Shown: piece after piece, positions 9,653-17,877 of the stretch | How positions within the stretch are numbered: the stretch's first letter is position 1 | Layout: each line of letters starts with the position of its first letter | Source of the DNA: DASUPK01 sp963736685 | GTDB taxonomy: Bacteria > Actinomycetota > Thermoleophilia > Solirubrobacterales > 70-9 | Reading direction: 5' to 3' | NCBI GenBank assembly: GCA_963736685.1 | Contig: CAVTPZ010000015.1 | Coordinates: 62,001 to 126,000, forward strand | Length of the DNA stretch: 64,000 nucleotides | The notes under the pieces: generated by a model | The model's input: only the letters and a program-made list of their open reading frames with translations | Databases searched by the model: none | Told to the model about the DNA's origin: nothing | Position numbers and translations under genes: made by a program

Positions 9653-10225
9653 GTGCCCGAGCTGAGCCGCTCACAGCTGCTGCTCTATGCAGCCATCGCG
9701 ATTGCGGTGCTCGTGGTCGGTGCGCGCTGGATCCGCTCCGGCGGCGGCGCGTCGGCAGGAGGCACCGAGGTCAGCTTCGCGGCCGATTCGTCACACGAGG
9801 CGGGGGGCACGCGCGATGTCGTCGTCCACGTCGCGGGTGACGTCCGGCGCCCCGGCGTCTATCGCCTGCCGGCCGGGTCGCGGGTGACCGACGCGGTCAG
9901 GCGAGCCGGCGGGTTCGCCGGCGGCGCCGACCAGGATGCGATCAACCTGGCGGCGCGGCTCAGTGACGGGCAGCAGGTGGTGGTCCCCGGCCCCGGTGCC
10001 GTCGCGCCCGGCTCTGCGTCGGGCACGCAGAGCGGCCCGATCAGCCTGGGCAGCGCGACCGCCGAGCAGCTCGACGGAATCGACGGCATCGGCCCGGTCA
10101 CGGCTCAGAAGATCATCGACTTCCGCGACCAGCACGGCGGCCTCTCCTCGGTCGATCAGCTGGACGAGGTGGCCGGAATCGGTCCCTCGACCATGCAGAC
10201 GCTCAGGGCCGCCCTGCAGCCCTGA
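9653..10225 (+). CDS. comEA: Competence protein ComEA (DNA receptor)
   Basis: 190 residues. A membrane anchor (LLLYAAIAIAVLVVGARW) near residues 9-26 is followed by an SLBB-like domain (VVVHVAGDVRRPGVYRLPAG) and a C-terminal double helix-hairpin-helix (QLDGIDGIGPVTAQKI, LDEVAGIGPSTMQTL). It binds double-stranded DNA outside the membrane during transformation. Start GTG 9653 has neither a ribosome site nor a clear TAnnnT box. comEC follows after a small reverse-strand ORF, so the natural-competence pair is present. Confidence 0.92.
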   Translation: MPELSRSQLLLYAAIAIAVLVVGARWIRSGGGASAGGTEVSFAADSSHEAGGTRDVVVHVAGDVRRPGVYRLPAGSRVTDAVRRAGGFAGGADQDAINLAARLSDGQQVVVPGPGAVAPGSASGTQSGPISLGSATAEQLDGIDGIGPVTAQKIIDFRDQHGGLSSVDQLDEVAGIGPSTMQTLRAALQP

Positions 10226-10239
10226 GCGTGCCCGTCGGG

Positions 10240-10446
10240 TCAGTGCCCGAGCAGGCGCTCCCACTCGTTACGGCGATGTCCGACGTTCGCCTCCTCGGCG
10301 GGTTGGTTGCCCCGCGGAATGCTGCCCGCATGGCCCTCGGCCGCCTGCATCCGAGCTCGGCGACGGTCGAGCCTGCCCTGCTCGCTGTGATCGGTCGGGG
10401 CGCTCCGTCGCGTCCCATTCTGCGTCTGTTCGCGGTTCATCGTCAT
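10240..10446 (-). CDS. Small basic hypothetical protein between comEA and comEC
   Basis: 68 residues, rich in Arg, Gln and Asn and probably disordered (LDRRRARMQAAEGHAGSIPR). It ends with VGHRRNEWERLLGH. The start ATG 10446 is preceded on the reverse strand by GGAGGAGCG at good spacing, the best argument that it is real; a second in-frame ATG lies two codons later. It is convergent with comEA and divergent from comEC. No family is recognised. Confidence 0.5.
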   Translation of the reverse strand: MTMNREQTQNGTRRSAPTDHSEQGRLDRRRARMQAAEGHAGSIPRGNQPAEEANVGHRRNEWERLLGH

Positions 10447-10501
10447 CGCTCCTCCAGATCGAAGCTCTCTCGTTCAGTTCCGCGTACCACGTGACCACTG
10501 A

Positions 10502-12838
10502 GTGAAACCCGGGCCGCCAGCGGCCACCAGCGCGGCACGCTGGACTCGCGAATGGCGCTTCGCCATCCTCGCCGGAGCCTCCCTCGGCCTGGTCCTCTCG
10601 CCCGTGGCGGGCGCGGACCCGTCGCTCGGAGTACTGGGCGCGGCGCCGATCGCGGTGATCGGCCTGGCGGCCGCCCGGCCGCGGCAGGCGGGCGCCGCCG
10701 AGCTCGCCTGGCTTGCGGTCGTCGGCATGGTGGCCGCGTTGGCCGGGCTGCTCGCGGGAGGGGCCCGCCTGCACGCGATCGACGGGGGCGCGCTGCGTGC
10801 CCGCCCGGGCCAGGCGATCACGGTCGACGGGTTCGTCGCGGGCGTCCCACGCCGCAACGGCGACGAGGTCGATGTGCGGGTCGATTCACCCGCGGGGCCA
10901 GTCCTGGTCGTGGCGCCGGAGCCCGTCGCCGACCTGCCGATCGGAACCGAGGTTCGGATGGACGGCACCCTCGAGACCCCCGAGCCCTGGCGCACCTCCT
11001 ATCTGCGCCGCCAGGGAATCGCGATGACCCTGCGCTCCGATCGAATCGACCAGCGCGGTGGGCGCCGAGGAGGGCTGGAGGGATGGATCGACGGGATCCG
11101 GGCCCGCGCCGAATCGGCCCTGGGGCGCGGCATGCCGGAGCGGGAGGCGGCGCTGGCGCGCGGTTTCGTCCTCGGCGAGGACGATCGGATCGATCACCGG
11201 ACACGCCAGGATTTCCAGCGCTCGAACCTCACGCATCTGCTCGCGGTGAGCGGCGAGAACGTGATCCTGCTCTGCGTCCTCGCCTGGCCGCTGCTGGCAC
11301 TTCTCGGCCTGCCTCTCCGGGCCCGGCTGCTCGGGGCGCTTCTCCTGATCGCCCTCTATGTCCCGGTCACGGGGGCTGGGCCATCGATTCAGCGCGCCGG
11401 CGTGATGGGGGCCGCCGGCCTGATCGCCGCCCTGGCCGACCGGCCCCGCTCGCGCTGGTACGCGGTGCTCCTCGCCGTGGCGATCACCCTCGCGATCAAC
11501 CCGCGCGCCGACGGCGACGTCGGCTGGCAGCTCAGCTTCGCTGCGGTGATCGGGATCATGCTCTGGGCCAAGCGCCTCGCCGCGCTGTTCTCGGGCCCGG
11601 CGCGGAGGGGGTCCGCACGGGCGGCGCTGGCCGAGGCGATCGCCGTGACGACTGCGGCAACCGTGGCCACGGCCCCGCTGATGGCGGAGGCCTTCGACCA
11701 GCTCTCACCGGCGGCTCTCCCCGCCAACGTGCTCGCGGCGCCCGCGGTGGCCCCGGCGATGTGGCTCGGGATGCTGGCGGGGATTGCCGGCCAGCTGACG
11801 TGGGTCCCCGTCGAGCCTCTCAACTGGCTCGACTCGCTCTGCCTGGCCTATGTCGCGCAGGTCGCCCATTGGCTCGCCGCACCGGACTGGGCCCTGCTCA
11901 GCGTGCACCTGGGCTCCATCTGGGAGGTCATCGGCGCGTTCGCCGGTCTGATCGCCGGGATGGAGCTGTTGCTCCGTGGGCTCGCGGGCCGCGGCGAGCT
12001 GGTGGTCGGACGGCTTCTCGCACCGGCCGCGGTGGCTGCGGCGGCGCTCGGCCTCCTGGCCTGGTCGCCGTTCGCCTCGACGGCCGCCCCGGCGCCTCCA
12101 GCCAGCGACCTGACGGTTCGCATCCTCGACGTCGGCCAGGGAGACTCGATCCTGCTCGACCCGCCCGACGGCGATCCCGTGCTGGTGGACACGGGACCGC
12201 CCGATGACGGGGTGGAGGACCGCCTGAGCGACCTCGGGATCCACTCGCTCGCCGCCATCGTGATCAGCCACGACCAGTCGGACCACGCCGGGGCTCTCGG
12301 AGAGCTGCTCGCCTCGGTCCGGGTCGATCGGCTGGTCTACGGACGGGACGATCCGCGTCTTCGCGATGCGGCGGTTGCGGCGGGCGCCCAGCCGTACCGG
12401 CTCGCGGAGGGTGGCGAGATCGATTCCGGCTCGCTCCACCTGAGCGCGATCTGGCCGCCGCGGGAGCTGGTCGGAGAGACAGGGGAAGACCCCAACCTGC
12501 TCTGCCTGGTGCTCGTCGCGCAGTGGCGGCACTTCTCGATGCTGCTCACCGGCGATGCCGAGGCTGAGAGCGTGCCCATGGATCCCGGGCCGATCGACGT
12601 GCTCAAGGTCTCCCACCACGGATCGGCGGACGACGGACTGGGTCCGCTGCTCGAGCGGTCGGTCCCGAAGCTGGCCGTGATCTCGGTCGGCGCCGGCAAC
12701 TCGTACGGGCATCCGACGGAGGCGACCCTCGACGAGCTCCGCTCCCACGATGTACCCGCCATGCGGACCGATCGCCAGGGCGAGATCGACATCGACGCGA
12801 ACGGTTCCCGCTGGACGGTGAGCAGTGCCCGGGGATAG
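10502..12838 (+). CDS. comEC: Competence protein ComEC/Rec2 (DNA uptake channel)
   Basis: 778 residues from GTG 10502. An N-terminal DUF4131-like OB region (residues about 60-190) is followed by the competence membrane domain with about ten helices, including LTHLLAVSGENVILLCVLAW. It ends in a metallo-beta-lactamase-like domain (VRILDVGQGDSILL, SHDQSDHAGALGELL, LKVSHHGSADDG). The protein transports single-stranded DNA into the cell. All three modules are intact. It is preceded by comEA and followed by holA, as in many Gram-positive genomes. Confidence 0.94.
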   Translation: MKPGPPAATSAARWTREWRFAILAGASLGLVLSPVAGADPSLGVLGAAPIAVIGLAAARPRQAGAAELAWLAVVGMVAALAGLLAGGARLHAIDGGALRARPGQAITVDGFVAGVPRRNGDEVDVRVDSPAGPVLVVAPEPVADLPIGTEVRMDGTLETPEPWRTSYLRRQGIAMTLRSDRIDQRGGRRGGLEGWIDGIRARAESALGRGMPEREAALARGFVLGEDDRIDHRTRQDFQRSNLTHLLAVSGENVILLCVLAWPLLALLGLPLRARLLGALLLIALYVPVTGAGPSIQRAGVMGAAGLIAALADRPRSRWYAVLLAVAITLAINPRADGDVGWQLSFAAVIGIMLWAKRLAALFSGPARRGSARAALAEAIAVTTAATVATAPLMAEAFDQLSPAALPANVLAAPAVAPAMWLGMLAGIAGQLTWVPVEPLNWLDSLCLAYVAQVAHWLAAPDWALLSVHLGSIWEVIGAFAGLIAGMELLLRGLAGRGELVVGRLLAPAAVAAAALGLLAWSPFASTAAPAPPASDLTVRILDVGQGDSILLDPPDGDPVLVDTGPPDDGVEDRLSDLGIHSLAAIVISHDQSDHAGALGELLASVRVDRLVYGRDDPRLRDAAVAAGAQPYRLAEGGEIDSGSLHLSAIWPPRELVGETGEDPNLLCLVLVAQWRHFSMLLTGDAEAESVPMDPGPIDVLKVSHHGSADDGLGPLLERSVPKLAVISVGAGNSYGHPTEATLDELRSHDVPAMRTDRQGEIDIDANGSRWTVSSARG

Positions 12839-12841
12839 CCT
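12836..12841 (+). promoter_or_regulatory. -10 element of the secreted protein gene, leaderless type
   Basis: TAGCCT overlaps the comEC stop codon and ends eight bases before ATG 12850. No ribosome site lies between. Confidence 0.45.
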
Positions 12842-12849
12842 GTCCAGGG

Positions 12850-13281
12850 ATGGCGGGAGCAAGACGAGCAGCGGCGGTTGCGCTTGTCCTCGTGCTTGCG
12901 GTGGGCATGGCGACGGGCGCGGCGGATGCGAAGAAGAAGCATCAGCGGAAGCGGGGATGGCGGACAACGGCCTCGCTCACCCAGGCCTCGAGCACCCGGT
13001 TCACGGGGAAGATCGAATCGAAGCTGGGCAAGTGCATCGGCAAGCGGGTCGTGACGCTCTACTACACGGATCCGAACACGCTCCAGACCCAGCCGCTCTC
13101 GGTGCACCGGACCGGCGGCAAGGGCAGATTCCAGATCGACCTGACCAAACCCGCCTTCACGGGCAGCTACTACGCCGTGGTGAGCCGGCGCAAGGTGCGC
13201 GCACAGGGCGCGAAGCAGACCTGCAAGCCAGGGCAGAGCCACGGCCTGGCCGTACAGGGGCAGCCGCTCGCCCCGACCTGA
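12850..13281 (+). CDS. Secreted hypothetical protein
   Basis: 143 residues with a clear signal peptide (AAAVALVLVLAVGMATGAADA, cleavage near residue 27) followed by a lysine-rich stretch. The mature part is strand-rich: FTGKIESKLGKCIGKRVVTL, then GKGRFQIDL and GSYYAVVS. Two cysteines (in KCIGK and QTCKPG) could form a disulfide. It resembles small extracellular immunoglobulin-like proteins common in Thermoleophilia, but no family can be named. It lies alone between comEC and holA. Confidence 0.7.
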   Translation: MAGARRAAAVALVLVLAVGMATGAADAKKKHQRKRGWRTTASLTQASSTRFTGKIESKLGKCIGKRVVTLYYTDPNTLQTQPLSVHRTGGKGRFQIDLTKPAFTGSYYAVVSRRKVRAQGAKQTCKPGQSHGLAVQGQPLAPT

Positions 13282-13307
13282 GCTCGGGCCGCATCCAGGC
13301 CCGGGCC

Positions 13308-13313
13308 TAGACT
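13308..13313 (+). promoter_or_regulatory. -10 element of holA, leaderless type
   Basis: TAGACT ends seven bases before ATG 13321, with no ribosome site. Confidence 0.5.
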
Positions 13314-13320
13314 CAGCCGA

Positions 13321-14337
13321 ATGCCCGATCCCGAGATGAAGCCGGCGTACCTGATCGCCGGAACCGACGAGGCGAAGATCGCCCGGACGCGAAGCCGCCT
13401 TCGGGAGCGCGCGGAGCGGGAGGGCGGCCCCGGCGCTCTCGAGCTGTTCGAGGCCGGAGAGGGGCGACGCGCGCCGGACGTCGAGGCGCTGGTCAACTCG
13501 CTTGCCGCCATCTCCCTGATCGCGTCACGGCGCTACCTGCTGGTGGATGGCGTCGACGCCTGGGGAAAGGCGGACGTTGAGCGCGCCGCCGCGGCACTGG
13601 CCCAAATCCCTCCCGAGACCACGCTCGCGCTGGTCTCCCACGGCAAGGCGGCAGCCGGACTGGTCAAGGCGGTCGAGAAAGCGGGCGGCGAGGTGCTCTC
13701 CTTCGACGCTCCCAGCCAGCGCGAGCTGCCGAAGCAGCTCGTCGCCGACGCCAGGGAGCTCGGCTTCGAGCTCGAGCCGGCGGCCGCCCGGCTACTCGTG
13801 GAGCGTCTCGGCGCCAGGCCCGTGCGCCTGCGGACCGAGCTGGAGCGCCTCGCACTCTGGGCGGGCAATGGGGGACAGGTCGCAGTGCCGGATCTCGAGT
13901 CCATGGTGGCCGACACCTCGGAAGAGGCGATCTGGACCCTTGCCGACGCCGTGGTCTCCGGCGACGAGGCCGAGACGATGCGGGTGGCCGAGGTGCTCGT
14001 GGCCCAGGGCGAGGCGCTGCCGCGGATCGTCTACTCGCTGGCGCCGAGGCTTCGCCAGGCCCTGCGCGCCGCGACCGAGCTGGAGGCGGGTAGGCCCGCC
14101 GCCGAGGTGGCAAAGGGACTCTCGATGCATCCCTACGCGGCAAAGATGCTCGTCTCGAAGGTCAAGGGACGCACCCCGGAGGACCTGGACGCGTCGATCC
14201 GCGCGCTGGCCGATCTCGAGCTCTGGTCGCGCGGCGGGTCCGACTACGCGGAGGGCGTGGCCTTCACGTTGTCACTGCGCAGGGCCATCGGTCTGGTGCC
14301 GGACGACACCGAGCCGCTCGCCTGGGCGCTGCGATGA
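13321..14337 (+). CDS. holA: DNA polymerase III subunit delta
   Basis: 338 residues, the usual length for HolA, which opens the beta clamp as part of the clamp loader. N-terminal YLIAGTDEAKIARTRSRLRE corresponds to the AAA+-like start, and the middle has DGVDAWGKADVERAA and TTLALVSHGKA. The C-terminal collar helices contain EAIWTLADAVVSGDEAE and LSMHPYAAKMLVSKVKG. Position between comEC and rpsT is the conserved order. The stop is six bases from the convergent rpsT stop. Confidence 0.9.
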   Translation: MPDPEMKPAYLIAGTDEAKIARTRSRLRERAEREGGPGALELFEAGEGRRAPDVEALVNSLAAISLIASRRYLLVDGVDAWGKADVERAAAALAQIPPETTLALVSHGKAAAGLVKAVEKAGGEVLSFDAPSQRELPKQLVADARELGFELEPAAARLLVERLGARPVRLRTELERLALWAGNGGQVAVPDLESMVADTSEEAIWTLADAVVSGDEAETMRVAEVLVAQGEALPRIVYSLAPRLRQALRAATELEAGRPAAEVAKGLSMHPYAAKMLVSKVKGRTPEDLDASIRALADLELWSRGGSDYAEGVAFTLSLRRAIGLVPDDTEPLAWALR

Positions 14338-14343
14338 GGCCGG

Positions 14344-14610
14344 CTACTTGCTGGCCGCGGCGGTGATGCTCGCGGCGCGAGACTTCTTGCGAGCCCCGGT
14401 ATTCCGATGCAGCGCGCCCTTCTGGACGGCCTTGTCGATCCGCGAGACCAGCGCCTTGTGCTCGGTTGCGATGGTCTCGGCATTGCCCGATTGGACGGCC
14501 GACTCGAGCCGCTTGAAATGAGTCTTCACCGAGCTCCGAAAGCGCAGGTTCTCGGCCCGCTCACGCTCGGTGCGGGCGTTCCGCTTCTTCTGTGAGGCGA
14601 TATTGGCCAT
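14344..14610 (-). CDS. rpsT: 30S ribosomal protein S20
   Basis: 88 residues starting MANIASQKKRNARTERERAE and ending in ARKKSRAASITAAASK, the typical basic three-helix S20 protein that binds 16S rRNA. The start ATG 14610 is the only sensible one; the longer frame upstream lies antisense to murJ. There is no Shine-Dalgarno site: the bases just before ATG are TCTTTTC, preceded by a small GC hairpin. Confidence 0.96.
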   Translation of the reverse strand: MANIASQKKRNARTERERAENLRFRSSVKTHFKRLESAVQSGNAETIATEHKALVSRIDKAVQKGALHRNTGARKKSRAASITAAASK

Positions 14611-14644
14611 GAAAAGACCCGCAAGGCGGGCGGCGAAGAGAATA
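14611..14644 (-). promoter_or_regulatory. rpsT promoter and hairpin leader
   Basis: On the reverse strand a TATTCT box (14644-14639) is followed by a leader of about 20 bases. The leader contains the hairpin CCCGC-CTT-GCGGG (14630-14618) and a pyrimidine tract TCTTTTC that abuts the ATG. The hairpin plus T-rich run looks like a miniature terminator or a control hairpin. Confidence 0.4.
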
Positions 14645-14649
14645 GAGCA

Positions 14650-16578
14650 ATGACCGACCGCGATCATGCGAGGGGGCGGCGCAGGCGAAGCCGAGACGCC
14701 ACCCGTTTTGAGATGGGTGACGTTCCGACGCCACCGGAGCCGTTCGACCCTTCCACACAGGAGTTCTCGGCCGTCGGCGGCGGTGACGAAGAAGAGCCCG
14801 GGACCGAGGAGCAGCCCAGGGACCCGGGGCGCCCGTTCATGCCGCCGGACCTCGAGCCGGAGATGGAGGGGAGCCTGAACCTCGACGCCGATCTCGAGGA
14901 AGCCCGCGAACTCGAGGCCGAGCGCACAGAGCGCCGCCATGACGCGGTCTCAATGGACACGTCGACCTTCATGGCCATCCCGGCGCCGGCTCCCACCACA
15001 CCCTTCATCCCTCCTGAGTTCGACGAGAAGGAGGGGCGCCTCGGCCGCTCGACGGCGTTCTTCTCGATCGCGACGGCCTTCTCGCGCGTGGCCGGCCTGG
15101 TCCGCGAAATCGTTGCGGCGAGCTACTTCGGAATCACCGGCCCGATGTCGGCGTTCACGATCGCCTTCCAGGTGCCGAACCTGGTCCGCTCGCTGTTCGC
15201 CGACGCGGCAATTCAGGCCGCCTTCGTGCCCGTCTTCACCGAGGAGCTCGAGAAGGGCAACAAGCGGGAGGCGTTCCGGCTCGCCTCGACCCTGATCTAC
15301 ATGGTCACCCTGGTCCTCGGGGCGATCACGGCGCTCTTCATCCTGCTCGCGCCGGTCATCACGCCGATCTTTGCGCCGGGGTTCAGCGGCGAGATCCTCG
15401 ACCTGACGGTCACGCTCTCGCAGATCCTCTTCCCGATCCTGATCATGCTCGGGGCGACTGGGATGGTCGTGGGGGTCCTGAACAGCTACGACCGCTTCGC
15501 TGCCTTCGCGATCTCGCCGTTCTTCTGGAACGTGGTGATCATCGCGGTGCTGGTCCTGCTGGAACCGGCATTCCACGGCAACGACCGGATCTACGCCTAT
15601 GCAATCGGGGTGCTCGTCGGGACGGTGGTCCAGCTCGCGATCCCTGCCTGGGACCTGCGTCACACGCCGTTTCGCCTGACCAGGGACTTCGACTGGCACA
15701 TCCCGGAGGTGAAGCGCGTCCTGCTCCTGATGCTGCCGGTGACGCTGAGCCTCGGCCTGATCAACTTCGACCTCCTCCTCAACAGCATCGTCGGAACCCT
15801 CGTCTCGACCGAGGCTCCGGCCGCGATCGACAAGGCCTTCCGCATCTACATGCTGCCCCAGGGCATCTTCTCGGTGGCCGTGGCGACGGTGACGTTTCCG
15901 ACGCTGGCCCGTTTCGCGGCGCGCCAGGAGTGGGCGAACCTGCGCGGGACGATGGCCAACGGGATGCGGCAGATCCTGCTGCTGCTGATCCCCGCCGCTG
16001 CAGCCGTGCTGGTGCTCTCGGTGCCGATGACCCGGCTCGTCTACCAGCGGGGCGAATTCGATGCCCACCAGACCCACCTCGTCGCACAGGCGCTCTTCTG
16101 GTTCGCGTTCTCCCTGCCTTTCAACGGGCTCTACCTGATGCTGACCCGCACCTTCTTCAGCCTGCAGAGACCCTGGATACCGACCGTGGTGGCCGGCTCC
16201 AACCTGGTCGTGGACATCATCTTCTCCTTCGCCCTCTACTCGCCATTCGGCATCGGAGGCGTGGTCGCCGCGACCGTGATCGCCACGATCTCGAGCGTCA
16301 TCGCGGAGGTGGTCATCCTGCGGCGCCAGCTCGACGGGCTGGAGTTGACGCGCCTGTTCGCGACCGCGGCCCGGGTGCTGTTCGCCGCGGCGCTGCTCGC
16401 CGGGGTCAGCTATTTCGTCTGGGACGCGCTGGACCAGGCGCTCGGCCGCGACACGATCGCGCAGATCATCTCGCTGGGCGTCGCCCTCGCCGCCGGGTTC
16501 GCGACCTACTTCGGGGCGGTCCTGGCGCTCCGCGTTCCCGAGGCGACCCAGATCACCAGACTGGTGCGCCGGATCTAG
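14650..16578 (+). CDS. murJ: Lipid II flippase MurJ (MviN family)
   Basis: 642 residues. After a disordered, acidic N-terminal tail of about 125 residues comes the MATE-like core of about 14 helices. It begins GRSTAFFSIATAFSRVAGLV and includes PNLVRSLFADAAIQAAFVPV, the MurJ signature, and the charged central cavity. It flips the peptidoglycan precursor lipid II across the inner membrane. The tail resembles that of actinobacterial MurJ relatives but has no recognisable domain. ATG 14650 lacks a ribosome site, and a start further downstream in the tail is possible. It is divergent from rpsT. Confidence 0.92.
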   Translation: MTDRDHARGRRRRSRDATRFEMGDVPTPPEPFDPSTQEFSAVGGGDEEEPGTEEQPRDPGRPFMPPDLEPEMEGSLNLDADLEEARELEAERTERRHDAVSMDTSTFMAIPAPAPTTPFIPPEFDEKEGRLGRSTAFFSIATAFSRVAGLVREIVAASYFGITGPMSAFTIAFQVPNLVRSLFADAAIQAAFVPVFTEELEKGNKREAFRLASTLIYMVTLVLGAITALFILLAPVITPIFAPGFSGEILDLTVTLSQILFPILIMLGATGMVVGVLNSYDRFAAFAISPFFWNVVIIAVLVLLEPAFHGNDRIYAYAIGVLVGTVVQLAIPAWDLRHTPFRLTRDFDWHIPEVKRVLLLMLPVTLSLGLINFDLLLNSIVGTLVSTEAPAAIDKAFRIYMLPQGIFSVAVATVTFPTLARFAARQEWANLRGTMANGMRQILLLLIPAAAAVLVLSVPMTRLVYQRGEFDAHQTHLVAQALFWFAFSLPFNGLYLMLTRTFFSLQRPWIPTVVAGSNLVVDIIFSFALYSPFGIGGVVAATVIATISSVIAEVVILRRQLDGLELTRLFATAARVLFAAALLAGVSYFVWDALDQALGRDTIAQIISLGVALAAGFATYFGAVLALRVPEATQITRLVRRI

Positions 16579-16732
16579 CGCGAGCCCCCTGTACGCCACG
16601 GCTGCGATTTCTCGGGGATGAGCCAGCACGCAGGCGCGCTCGGTCGGGCAGAGGGGCAGGTCGCGACGGTGCGCGACGATCCCGCATCACTTGAACTTGT
16701 AGCTTGGGCACTCCCCCCACCCAGGAGGCACG

Positions 16733-17086
16733 ATGAGTGAAGAGCGGACCGCAAGCGAAGTGATCACCGGCGAGGTCACCTCCTGGCCGGGAGTCGAGGC
16801 CGGCTACGGCAAGCGCGGCGAGTGGGGGTTCCGGGTGAACGGCCACGAGGTCGGTCATCTGCACGGCGACCACGCCGCCCACTTCAGCTTCGGCAGGGAG
16901 GTCGGCGTGGCGCTCCGCGAGCAGGGCCGCGTGGCCGACCATCCCGTGTTCCCCGGCAAGGACGCGATGGCGGCCCGCCGAATCGAGGCGGATGAGGACG
17001 TCCGCGACGTGATCCAGCTGATGCGGCTGAACTACGACCGCATCGTGGCCCGCTACGGGATCTCGTCACCCGCTACCGCGGCGTGA
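16733..17086 (+). CDS. DUF5519/luciferase-domain family protein
   Basis: 117 residues from ATG 16733 with an AGGAGG site. The sequence SWPGVEAGYGKRGEWGFRVN, then GHEVGHLHGD and HFSFGREVGVALREQGRVAD, matches the small luciferase-domain family (DUF5519). In this family a phosphate-binding-like fold was named from resemblance to fungal luciferase; biochemical function is unknown. The gene's end overlaps the convergent methyltransferase gene by 14 bases. The 150-base gap upstream holds no gene I can see. Confidence 0.75.
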   Translation: MSEERTASEVITGEVTSWPGVEAGYGKRGEWGFRVNGHEVGHLHGDHAAHFSFGREVGVALREQGRVADHPVFPGKDAMAARRIEADEDVRDVIQLMRLNYDRIVARYGISSPATAA

Positions 17087-17849
17087 TCACGGCGACTGTG
17101 TAACGGCTGGTCACGCGGAACCCATCCGGATCTTCGTTGGCTGACTCGTAGTGCTCGATCAGCCGGCGTTCCAGCTCCTCGGCGCGACCCGCCTGCTCGA
17201 GCAACGGTCGCGCTGCGGCCGCCATCGGATGCTCCCTGCTCTCGTTCTCGACCCAGTCCCGGGCGCTATGGGCGGTGAATGTGATGGCGCGCTCCGAGAC
17301 CTGAGATTCGCGCCCCAGCGGCTCGAATAGCTCAGTGAGGGCGGACTCGTCGTACCAGGGGAAGGGAGAGTCGCCCTGCTGCCCGGTGACGTCGGTCATC
17401 GCCTCGCGGATCATCCGGACGCCGGAGGCGACCGCCCCCTCCGGAATCCAGGCGGCGATCAGGAACCGCCCGTCGGCCTTGGTCACCCGCGTCATCTCCG
17501 CGGCGGCGGCACCGGGGTCCGGCGCGAAGATCACCCCGAACACTGACAACACCACATCGGCCTCCGCCGTTGCCACGGGCAGCGACGCCGCCTCGCCGAA
17601 GACGAACTCGGCGTCCAGCCCCCGGCTCTCGGCCGTAGCCGCCGCGATCTCGATGAGGCGCTGGGCAGGATCGACCCCGATCACCTGAGCGCCGGCCTCC
17701 GCCGCGAGCAAGGCCGCGTTGCCGGTGCCGCAGCCGACGTCGATCACAGTCTCGCCTCCGGTGAGCCCGGCCTCTTCCACGACGACCTCGGATGCGGGCA
17801 TCAGCTTCTCCGCAGTGCGCTCATATGCACCCAGTGCCCAGTCGACCAC
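17073..17849 (-). CDS. Class I SAM-dependent methyltransferase
   Basis: 258 residues with motif I VIDVGCGTGNAALLAAEAG near residue 40, motif II IGVDPAQRLIEIA, and ADVVLSVFGVIFAPDPGAAA as motif IV. This is the UbiE/COQ5-like small-molecule methyltransferase fold. The substrate is not evident. It is divergent from lepA, whose start lies 28 bases away, and convergent with the DUF5519 gene. Confidence 0.85.
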   Translation of the reverse strand: MVDWALGAYERTAEKLMPASEVVVEEAGLTGGETVIDVGCGTGNAALLAAEAGAQVIGVDPAQRLIEIAAATAESRGLDAEFVFGEAASLPVATAEADVVLSVFGVIFAPDPGAAAAEMTRVTKADGRFLIAAWIPEGAVASGVRMIREAMTDVTGQQGDSPFPWYDESALTELFEPLGRESQVSERAITFTAHSARDWVENESREHPMAAAARPLLEQAGRAEELERRLIEHYESANEDPDGFRVTSRYTVAVITPR

Positions 17850-17877
17850 GCGGCGACTCTACCCTTCGACTCCGCCC

